In this document: one piece after another, positions 41,076 through 49,950 of the stretch
How the letters are laid out: the number at the start of each line of letters is the position of its first letter
Numbering within the stretch: the stretch's first letter is position 1
Source of the DNA: Nemertoderma westbladi
Lineage: Eukaryota > Xenacoelomorpha > Nemertodermatida > Nemertodermatidae
DNA: 49,950 nucleotides
Direction: 5' to 3'
Assembly: GCA_032718475.1 (NCBI GenBank)
Contig: JAUCBJ010001826.1
Location: 1-49,950, forward strand
Made by a program: the position numbers and the translations under genes
Notes under the pieces: generated by a model
What the model was told of the DNA's origin: nothing
The model's input: the letters and a program-made list of their open reading frames with translations, nothing else
Databases searched by the model: none

Positions 41076-43540
41076 GTGTACCAATTTACACTGATTCCAC
41101 GTATTTTATAATTTATTTACTTAATAATAACTGATAAATCAAATATGCTGTTATGAATAAATATTTTAGTTTCTTAATAATAATTGTAAAAAAAAATATG
41201 TTAATTGAGCAATATTATATTATACAGTAATTAACCACAGTAACTTTTAGAGGCTGAAATGAAGGAAGTGAGAGATGATAACAAAAGATTTCAATCCCGG
41301 TCCCTATTGGCTACCAATGTGAATCATCTACACGGCTATTGGTAGATGGAAGGAACTCTTGCAGTACAAATAGTAGAGACAGGACATGCATTAAGTCAAT
41401 ACATGCTTAATCTCTTCAGCTGATTTTAATTTTATCCAATCATTGTGTGTGGCAAGGTATCTTACAGAATCTTTGCTATTTTGCTAATTCTTTAAATTAA
41501 ACTGCACTATAGCTTCACCCACGCATATCCCACAACTTATTTTTGTATAATTTCCATTTATACTGTAAGTGCCAACATCGCATCCATGTGATGGATGTGA
41601 TCTGCCATCCTCTGCGTGGTTCTTCTGTGGGGCGAGCCACGAAGTGAGTGAGCCTTAGCGTAGTGGTACCATTAATCAACCTGTCGTTCTGTCGTTCTGT
41701 CGTTCTGTCGTGTTCAATTTTAAACGTTAATAACTCGGCCAATCTTTGATGAAATCTATCCAAACTTGGTACACATGTTGTATGGCAAAAGTTTAGAAAT
41801 TTTCCAAGTAGAATTTCCGTGTGGCCTTCGAGAAGCTAAGATAATAGCAGTTAATTAAGTTGATTACGGTAAAAACACCATTTTCAACCTGCCTTTTAAA
41901 GGAAATTAATTGTTTTACAGTATAAGACTTCAATAATTATACTTAAAAAATATACAGATGTAATCCGCATACTCCATTCTATTATAGTTTTTAATTAGTT
42001 CAAGTGATTTGCTTTAATAATCGTGTCTTTAATTGATCTAAAGTAATTAAACCGGCATAAAAAATGTATTCTCATTAAATACTGCTCATTTATTGGTTAA
42101 CATCCAAGTTGGCTTGATTCCCAGCAACACTTGAGGTATTCAGTCAGCCTTGCTTGTAAGAGGCAGACTGCTGCTGCTGCTAGTAGCCATCCATTCACTC
42201 ACTCTCCATTGAACTGGCTGATTGGAGGTGTGTGTGTATCGGGTTCAATGACATTAATATTATTACTAAAGTAACGTCGGGATGTTAATATTCACTGGAG
42301 CTATGAGTCTCTCTGGTTAGTTGAATGAATGAAATAAATAATTGTTTTACTGTTCCGAATATCAATGTTTATTTCTGTAGGCCAACTTACTGTATTATTA
42401 TTTAATCTAAATGTACATAATAGTTTAAATAAATTATTTCACAATTTCATTCCAATTCATACTGCTTACGCAACCATGCTAATTAGGTATATTAAATGGC
42501 AGGATTGTTTTTAATTAAAATTTTTACAGAGCAAACAAGTATATTGTATTTAACTGAAAGTTAATTTATTTCGGTAAGTAGGCCTTGCGGTTTGTTAGTT
42601 TAGTTAGTATAATAAGTATCAAATATATTACGTGCTGCTGTACAGTAAACGCGGCTTTGCGTTATTGAATTACAGAATTGGCGGTACAAAGTACATTAAT
42701 AGGGATCAGGCATATTGCATTTATATAATTGTTGTTGTAAATGTACAATAATATGCGCCACTTTTATTTTAGTAACTGCAATGTGTATTTCATTTGTACC
42801 TGCAACCCATTAAAAAGGGCAGCTGAACATATCGCGGACAGGCTGACTATTCACCATAACAAAAAAACCCAAATCGCCGCAGTTCCACTTACAGTTCCAT
42901 ATTATTCTGTTTTGCAATTTAACCCAATTTATCTGCTCTCTGCTACACGCGGTTTTATCCACGAGTTTTGTAAAGTCCCGACTTATCGGGAATGACATGA
43001 ACTTAGCGTCCGGAATATTCTGATCAGATTAAATCTACTTGGCGCTGTAATACTGCATCCCGTTGTACCAGAAGTTATTAAAACATACCGGCCCCTCAAA
43101 TGCGCTTGCAGTGGGTTAGAGAACAACATATACCGCCCCAGTACAACCGCTATTTTGATAAGGTCCAATATATAATATATATATATGGTCTAACATATGA
43201 TAGTTCACTAATCAGCTAATAGGCCTATTAATTCGTGAGATTTCAATTTATAAATAAAACTAATATACGAGCTCATATGAGCTCAATTGATTGATTGATT
43301 GAAGGTATGACCGTTGTTGTGGGGGACTAGGTCTACCTGTCTAGCAGCTAATAACTCGTCCGTGGAGAGAATAATATAAGTCGAGGAACACAACGAAACG
43401 CGTTTAATTTATTTATTTATTCCAATTGGGGATGCTTTCTAACGCGGGAATGCGGTGCTATTAAACATCAACACATTCCTGCGCGTGCGTCGATATTGTG
43501 CACCCTAATACTAACAACCCACCCAGACACCCCCTACCCC
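41076..43540. other. unclassified region
   Basis: Contains a short CGTTCTGT tandem (41,686-41,712) within a stretch that reads like a dispersed repeat (GAGCCACGAAG...AACTCGGCCAATCTTTG), and CTGCTG triplets near 42,167. A short ORF at 42,741-42,995 has no recognisable content. No gene supported. Confidence 0.35.
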
Positions 43541-44377
43541 TCACCCCCCCCCCCCCCCCCCCCATCACCCAACATTACTATGTATAGATCAATGCAGCTC
43601 AATATATTAGTAAAGGTATCGTCTGATTAGCTTTCCTACACATGACCTCTTATCCTTGTAGTTGTTTATTTATTTACACTATTTTTTGTTGAGTAAATCT
43701 TTCTGATAGGGGGGGGGGGGGGGGGGGGGGGGGACTTACTCTGGACGAGCGCAACGATTGAACGACGCTTATAATAATTAAGACGAGTACGGCGTTGATT
43801 ATATTCATATACACCACCTGGCTTTGCATATTTAACGTGCGATTGGAAATAAGTTCGTTCTACCCTTCCGTGGGTGGTAGATGTCACGGTTATGTATTGG
43901 TGGTTGAGAAGGGTGGGGGGGGGGGGGATTAAAAGGGGTGAACACGTACTGTCCCCCTTTCTTTGATTGATTGGTGGTGTGGGTAAATTTCTCAAAACCT
44001 GATTTTGTGATACAGTCGCTTAATTTTAATTTGTATCTCATAACTGGACCTCGTGCTGCGCGAAGGCCCCACGAACGTGTTCTTACTTACTTCAAGTTTA
44101 ATTCTATTAACAGTGTCAAAGGCAGTTTGGGTTGGGTTTAGAAATACAGTTCAGGGAGACATTCTGCACATTAAATTCATACAGAAATTTATACTGTCCT
44201 ACTGATGGGATTCATATATACAAATTATAAATTCAGCCAGATATTTTATTAATATTGTCATTACTGTTTGCAATAGTTTTATACGAATATAATATATATT
44301 TTATACGCTTTTGTTGTGGATTGCTCATCGGCTTGTGGATTCAGACGAATAAAGGATAATGAAACCAAAGGTATTAA
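43541..44377. other. region with poly-C and poly-G runs upstream of the PHD exon
   Basis: Runs at 43,544-43,563 (20 C), 43,709-43,733 (25 G) and 43,915-43,927 (13 G). ORFs on the minus strand here are proline-rich because of the runs and are not believed. Confidence 0.5.
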
Positions 44378-44695
44378 TTCCCGAAATCGAAAGCATTATT
44401 CCCATGTGGAACTTGTTTACTAAATTGTGAAACAAATCAACCCGCTATATTTTGCGATCAATGCAGGATATGGATCCATAAAGATTGTGAACAACTTAGT
44501 GAATCAACTATAGAAGTGTTAAGTAGTCCAAATTTCCATAACATTAAGGACCTTTGTAGTCGGTGCGTAGAATTTCAAGGGAAGTTGAATTTTATGGCAT
44601 CGCTTGATCGCCTGGGAAAATCAATTATTAACGATAACCTCGATAAAGCTATCGTAATGGAGGAGATATTTCTTCGCTCCAAAACAACAATAAAT
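44378..44695 (+). CDS. PHD-finger exon or element ORF1 fragment
   Basis: The frame is open from 44,378. It encodes a full C4HC3 PHD signature: C-G-T-C, x12, C-D-Q-C, then W-I-H-K-D-C, and 22 residues later C-S-R-C. The reading continues to AAT|GTAAGT at 44,696, a consensus splice donor at a codon boundary, and an AG lies at 44,392-44,393 as a possible acceptor. The flanking ATG (44,359) is in another frame and stops soon. PHD fingers bind histone tails in host chromatin proteins, but similar PHD modules also occur in ORF1 of CR1-like LINEs. Either reading is possible; a host gene is not proven. Confidence 0.45.
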
Positions 44696-44701
44696 GTAAG
44701 T

Positions 44702-45119
44702 ATTATTGATATTTACGACACTTTCGTCAATCTTGCCAATTCCGGGATAACCATGTACTGTATAATGTACATTATGTAGGCCTACTGTGTTTTACTGTTG
44801 TATATTACTGTTGGTCATTGTTGATCATTTATTAGTTTTTGTTATTACTATAAACATACAGTATTGAAGCAATGGCCAAAAAGATGAAATATCTGAAAGT
44901 TCAATGAAGGATATTAATTGATGACTTAATTGTTCAAGTAGAGGTAGACTTAATTTACCGCTGGTAAATAGTATTACTTAATTGACCGCTGGTAAATTGT
45001 ATTAGGCCTACTTAATTTACCGCAGCAATACTTTCACTATAAAATAACGTACCCTGCTGTAACTAAATGACGGTAGTACACTGCTATCTGAAACTGAAAC
45101 AGACACACAGACAACCTGC
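44702..45119. other. short repeats between PHD exon and LINE
   Basis: TTAATTTACCGCTGGTAAAT-like units occur three times at about 44,953-45,025. Otherwise AT-rich with nothing recognised. Confidence 0.45.
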
Positions 45120-46866
45120 ATACTACTACATGTAGGATCGGCATGCTGCATTGCCGCTGCATTTTTAAGAATGCTGTGCCGGCTCATCGACAAAACTGCA
45201 CCGCCACAACTCCCTATCACCCATGCAATTTGCTAGATCATCCGCATCTTCAGGGCCAGTGTCCTTTAAGATGCGTCTCAAGAATGTCGTGGGCTGTCCA
45301 CCATTCTTATTCACTCCATGAGGCTGCCAAAGCACAAGATTATGGCTACTACTACTAGGATCGGCATGCTGCATTGCAGATGCATTTTTAAGAATGCTGT
45401 GCCGGCTTATCGACAAAATTGCACCGCCACAACTCCCTATCACCCATGTCATATGCTAGATCATCCGCATCTTCAAGGCCAGTGTCCTTTAAGATGCGTC
45501 TCTCGAGAAAGTCATGGGCTGTCCACCATGCTTATTCACTCCATAAGGCTGCCAAAGTACAAGATTATGCACTGGCTGGTCCTCACGGCGAAAGCAATGT
45601 CCTGCAAAGCGGAGGCGATTTTGTTCTAGTGTCAAGCTTGGGGGAACCAATGAGACACCTCCAATGTTATATAGTGTCTGGTTGGAGATGTGTGCATTGT
45701 ACAATGAACCCGGCGTAGCATTCTTGTGAATGTGCCATCCAGAGATTTTGTGTCCTCAGCAGTTAGAGCCCAGCATGGATTCCCATAGAGGAGTACTGGA
45801 ACTACTGCTGCTCTAAATAATCGGACCTTAAGTTTCCGATTAATTCTCGTTGACTTCCAAATCCTGGAAAGCCTATTCAAAGCTGCCCATGCCTTTCCCT
45901 TACGTATTCGAAGGTCCTCACCTGACTTCCGGATCCATGATCCCAGGTAACAGAAGTCATCCACATGCTCAAGCATACCATCTTTTGAGCTTATGCTCAT
46001 CCGATCAGAGACTTGCTGAGGACTTTCAAAGTTCTCTGTCAAAATTTTGGTCTTTCTGGAGTTAATAAAAAGACCAACACTAGAAGCAGCATGTCCTAAT
46101 GAGCTGAGGAGCCGTTGGGCTCCTTCTAATGATTCTTAGAGTACTCCTAAGTCATCAGCATAGTCTAGATCAGTTAGGTACTTGGCAGGATTTCCTCGAC
46201 TTCTGGAGCCAGTAGGTGGGGATATCATCACTCCATCATCATTATGATGATCTAAAGACATACGTAGAACATAGTCAACTACAATTATGAACAAGAATGG
46301 TGCAAGTGTGTCTCCCTGGAGGACACCCCATAACACTTCAAATGGTTCTGTGTCACCGTCAACAGTAGACACAAATGTTGTCGAACCATCGTATATTGAT
46401 CTGATTACTGCAATACTTTCATCAGGAATCCCATATATTGAAAGTATGCTGAACATAGGTGAGCGAGAGACTGAATCAAAGGCCTTGAAGAAGTCAACAA
46501 AGATAACAGCCAGATGCCTGTCTTTCTTTTTTGATAACTCTTCAATTATCCTTCTAAGTGCCAAAATGGACTCCATGGTCCCACGACCTTTACGGAACCC
46601 ATTCTGATTTCCACGGAGCAGTCTCTCAATGGGATCCCTGATGCGATTTAATAGAATTCTATTGTATAGCTTTGCAGCAATCGAGATCAATGAGATTCCC
46701 CGAAAAGAACCATAGAGTGTTGGGTTGCCTTTCTTGGGAACTGGCACCAACTTATTTGTTTTCATTTCTTGTGGGACTCTTGTTGTTCGGTACATGTCTA
46801 CTATGATGGGATAGATGAGCTTTAAACACTCAGGTATTTTGAAGACCTCAGGGGGAACACCATGAT
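45120..46866 (-). mobile_element. 5'-truncated RTE-like LINE, minus strand
   Basis: Contains the reverse-transcriptase ORF (45,632-46,866) and a 3' UTR ending near 45,120 in GCCGATCCTA and TGTAGTAGTA. The UTR holds a tandem duplication of about 220 bp (from 45,136 and from 45,358). The 5' half, including the endonuclease, is missing. Confidence 0.8.
45136..45500 (-). repeat. tandem duplication in the LINE 3' UTR
   Basis: AGGATCGGCATGCTGCATTG and the following ~150 bp occur twice, starting at about 45,136 and 45,358, with about 95% agreement by eye. Confidence 0.8.
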
Positions 46867-46885
46867 TATGGCATGGGCTGGTCAT
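45632..46885 (-). pseudogene. LINE reverse transcriptase with one internal stop
   Basis: One continuous frame of about 418 codons. It shows GVPPEVFK, FRGISLISIAAKLY, QNGFRKGRGT, motif A VIFVDFFKAFDSV, motif B GVLQGDTLAPFLF and motif C YADD, then the thumb region (CYLGSW, LFRAAVVPVLLYG). A TAA at 46,136-46,138 replaces the serine codon that the sister fragment at 1.1-1.3 kb keeps (GVL-S-ESLEG). The reading before GVPPE is broken at about 46,866, where a second LINE piece is joined. Not functional; RTE-like by motif pattern, clade not certain. Confidence 0.85.
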
Positions 46886-47153
46886 CAGGCGAAAGCAATG
46901 TCATGCAAAGCGGAGGCGGCTTTGTTCTAGTGTCAAGCTTGGGGGAACCAATGAGACACCTCCAATGTTATATAGTGTCTGTTTGTAGATGTGTGTATTG
47001 TACTTGACACAGTGAACCCGGCGTGAATGTGCCATACAGGGATTTGGTGTCCTCAGCAGTTAGAGCCCCACCATAGACTTCCATAGAGGACTACTGGAAC
47101 TACTGCTGTTCTAAAGAATCGTACCATAAGTTTTCGATGAATTCTGTGTGACT
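46867..47153 (-). pseudogene. second LINE fragment (3' coding region), joined head to tail
   Basis: Matches 45,560-45,850 of the neighbouring copy (thumb region AVVPV.LYG through the 3' end of the ORF) with many substitutions and frame breaks. It abuts the truncated 5' edge of the other copy, giving a chimera. Confidence 0.75.
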
Positions 47154-48364
47154 TATATGCTTCCTTCATAGTGCATTGCATTGCATAGGTAGGGCTACTG
47201 GTGCTACCAGTACTGTAGGCCACTAAACACACAATATGTTAAAATTAATTTTCAAGTATACCTGTAATAATGTGTTAACTCCCCGAAACAATCCCGTCTA
47301 GTACTTGAGTGATATATTATTTTCATCAGAACTATTAGTGGAATGTTGTAGGCTACATATATTGATGATTATATGAACAGGACGAGCGCAGCGAGGCTTA
47401 AAAAGGATGCGAGTAATATTTAAACTCCGAGCTACCAGACTAAGTAAAAGATGCAAGTATGGTATTTGTTTATATTTGATTTAGTAGGCCTTGGCCATGC
47501 GTCAGGCTGTCAGGTCAGATGAGTTCCACGAGTCCATCAGTCTGTAGTCTGATTGTTGTTACTGGCACGCTCAAGGAGTTGAAGGTACCGTCAGCTGCCA
47601 AGGATTTGATAACGGCCAACGACTGTGAGGGTGAGGCGCTAAAATGTTACGGCGTGAAATTCATAGACTAAAACTCTTCCCATTTTCAACAATACTTATA
47701 CACGTCCTGTACAATGCTTCATTAAAATCTTCCAATAATTTCCATCGTCTGTATTTTTAGTACTCGCACTATTTAGATAATTTATCTTATTTAGTTAATC
47801 TTTCTTAATTTGGTTTCTGTTATTGAAAATGTGGTATTTTATAATTTGTATGATTGTGTATGAGTCGTGTCGTGTGTATTGTTTTATGGTGGGTTATACA
47901 CTGTATGTTTAATGTGTTTTATGTTCAACCTGTGTACCAATCATATTTTGTGCTATGTTTTGTTTGTGCTAATCATTTTTATTAATCAATAGTTGACATA
48001 ATAATAATAATAATTGATAAATTTATTATTTTGCATTGCAAATTAAATTGGTTCTTATACAGTATAGTCAAATTCTTGCATTAACATGCATAACAACCCG
48101 TTGCTCACCCCGGGGCTGAACTGACTATATGTCAAAAATAATTTCCCCGGAGATTTGGGCAAGTTTTTTGAATTTTGATTTTTAAAATGCTTTAGCAATA
48201 GCTCTGTAGGCCTATTTGATTGTGTTCATTGTTAGTTAATCAATAACTGTTTACTTTTCATGTATTAATTTATATTGCATGAGCAAATGTGCTGTAACAA
48301 TAACAATGTTATTTTATATTGTTTTTACTTTATAAATGTTTTTAAAATCCAAATAATTGATGGT
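47154..48364. other. unclassified region, possible LINE 3' tail
   Basis: A T-rich stretch with GTGTAT/TGTTTTATG words ends in (ATA)n at 47,999-48,013 and resembles a non-LTR 3' UTR. No coding sequence found. A run of 18 G begins at 48,365. Confidence 0.4.
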
Positions 48365-48382
48365 GGGGGGGGGGGGGGGGGG
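48365..48382. repeat. poly-G run (18)
   Basis: Uninterrupted G homopolymer; one of seven runs of 13 or more G or C in this window. Confidence 0.9.
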
Positions 48383-49256
48383 CGTAGGTGTCGTTAAACT
48401 GCAGACATTAATTACCCCCTGAAATTTCGAAAGTGGCCAAAAGTTATTTACTATTGTGATGGGATAATTATTGGTACAGTTCTGAAAAGTGTTAGACCTG
48501 TAAGAGTAAAATCATAAAAAATATATAAAATTTTGATGAAATTCAAACCACTATCTCTGGACTGGACGGAGCTATTGAGATGCAGTTTTTCCTATGGTGG
48601 TTCTCCATTGTTTTATAAATACAATGTTTGTGAATTTGAGCACCGGTGCCCAAAGGCATTCCCACAAAATGCAAATAACTAAATGTACGTTGTTGAACAC
48701 AGGTGCACAATCTGCTGTTGAGGAACTGCACTGCACAGGAATGTTCACGGGTGCATAATCCGCACTAACTAAACGCCAAGCCCCTAATCATGCCGCAGTC
48801 ATGGAGCACATGGTTGTTCACCGGTGCACAATCCGCAGTAACAAAGAACCAGTGGTTTCGGAGCCGCAGCTAACGTGTTAAAAGTGAGAATATATACAAA
48901 AAAAGCATTTGAAGCAAGGAAACCTGGTAAGCCTATGGCAATGTGCACAACATTACTATGCTGCTATGGGTGAAAATTGAACTTTAAATCTGTAGAATAG
49001 TGAAATGTAAATCTAAATTGCACTGAATTGGTAATTATAGCGGATTGTATATAGGTCTACTGTAACTAAACATCAAAGTAATTATTTGACAAAAAAGTGA
49101 CCTTCAACAAATAAATACTTTCTGACTTTGTTGTTCATCAAAAGTTGTGTTCAATTACTTACAGTAGGACAGGACTACATGTAATTATGTTTTACATCGC
49201 CAATTAATAGTGTTATCTGTTATGATAAAAAAAACTTATAAATTTTGAACTAAAAC
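48383..49256. other. unclassified region with a GTTCACCGGTGCACAATCCG-type repeat
   Basis: Related words occur at about 48,693, 48,741 and 48,813 (GTTCAC-G-GGTGCAYAATC-Y-GC). No gene visible. Confidence 0.45.
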
Positions 49257-49544
49257 ATTACCTGTTTTTCTAAACATATGCTTAACACAAGCCGGCATGT
49301 AAGTACGGAAACCGAGTAGTTAATACGAAATAGTTGAAATAACCTGCCACTAATGCATACGACGACATACATAACTGCATAAAGACCCGCCTCATTAAGG
49401 GGGTCGGGTACTTTCAATATGCGTACTCCCTCGTATTCGAGATTTGCAGTTTAATGATTTTAAATTTTATTGTTTTATAAATTGTCAATTAATATTTCCG
49501 TACTTACATATGTTTTAAGCATATGTTTAGAAAAAACAGGTAAT
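49257..49544. mobile_element. 288-bp MITE-like element with ~50-bp inverted ends
   Basis: Left arm 49,257-49,311 (ATTACCTGTTTTTCTAAACA, ATATGCTTAA..., GTAAGTACGGAAA) matches the reverse complement of 49,495-49,544 with small gaps. No ORF in the centre. Confidence 0.75.
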
Positions 49545-49950
49545 TTTTGGTGCGCAAGAGCGCGCAAGCGCGCACATGTGGCTTGCTCCATGCTCCTGTG
49601 GACTCACGGCGCACATTTTTGGCCTTTTCCGCGCACGCGCACCCATTACAGCATTATTTTCAGTGCACAACGCGTTTTAATTTTTGCAAACATTTTCAGT
49701 CTGGCTGGTACCTAGCTGCCTGTCTGAGGTCGCTAGGTACTAGGCACCATGTATCGTCTATCGTCTTCTACTGCTGACAGCAGTAGAGTACAGCAGTACA
49801 GGCTGACAGAGGAGTAGCTGAATAGGGCGGCTGGGCGGTACAGCTGACAGCCTGCAGCCAGGCAGCCTGACATTCAGACAATCTAACAGTAGCTCATTCT
49901 ACTTTTTAGTACCGGTATTGGCCTAGATGTTTTTTTAGCTCATTCTACAG
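49545..49950. other. CG-rich then CAGTAC-rich end of window, unclassified
   Basis: 49,548-49,650 is rich in GCGC and CACGCGC; 49,740-49,900 is rich in CAGCAGTA/CTGACAG words. Two overlapping ORFs are short and unrecognised. Confidence 0.35.

Noticed and set aside
40723-41094. Serine/valine-rich ORFs of 100-123 codons
   Set aside because: Produced by the (GTCN)n simple repeat in two frames.
43666-44041. Proline-rich minus-strand ORFs
   Set aside because: The proline tract is the complement of a poly-G run; length is an artefact of homopolymers.

Overview
The window is AT-rich eukaryotic DNA, almost certainly from an invertebrate animal and possibly a marine one. BEL/Pao LTR retrotransposons are known only from metazoans, and the window also holds non-LTR elements, Helitron-like elements, MITEs, satellites and long poly-G/poly-C runs. 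The species cannot be fixed from sequence alone. I see no tRNA, rRNA or CRISPR, and only one possible host exon (a PHD finger near 44.4-44.7 kb). The window is an accumulation of mobile and tandemly repeated DNA, much of it young and nested.

Layout. 0.3-2.8 kb: an element bounded by 140-bp inverted repeats and TTAA, carrying LINE debris and RFX X-box-like motifs. 3.8-6.1 kb: a 32-bp minisatellite with higher-order structure. 7.67-18.86 kb: nested non-autonomous Helitron-like elements (start TC, end hairpin plus CTAG/CTCG, insertion between A and T without duplication). They include three copies of a 2,328-bp composite built from ~153-bp monomers, each opening with an X-box-like palindrome. 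21.5-38.9 kb: one 57-bp satellite array split by two insertions. The first is a 10.9-kb BEL/Pao-type element (1,230/1,221-bp LTRs, 5-bp duplication ACTAT). The second is a 4.1-kb non-LTR retrotransposon (15-bp target duplication, A-rich tail, one large ORF with CXC motif, reverse transcriptase and restriction-enzyme-like endonuclease). 45-47 kb: chimeric remains of an RTE-like LINE on the minus strand. The remainder is unclassified AT-rich sequence with microsatellites and two MITE-like palindromes (39.5 and 49.3 kb).

The most unusual object is the BEL/Pao element. Its LTRs are nearly identical, so it moved recently, yet its main ORF runs from Gag and protease straight into a short stretch that normally lies after RNase H. 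Reverse transcriptase and integrase are absent. Three extra ORFs in three successive frames lie before the 3' LTR: an acidic protein, a cysteine/histidine-cluster protein and a very basic protein. Its non-coding parts hold two duplicated modules, one with intron-like signals and one with two hairpins whose stems are kept while loops differ. The 12 bases directly after the 5' LTR do not resemble a tRNA primer site; they are perfectly complementary to a site inside the LTR, which suggests self-priming. Taken together this looks like a trans-mobilised, Gag-Pro-only element with its own accessory genes.

The Helitron region is the second system of note: it contains its own empty and filled insertion sites, so the insertion mechanism can be read directly from the window.
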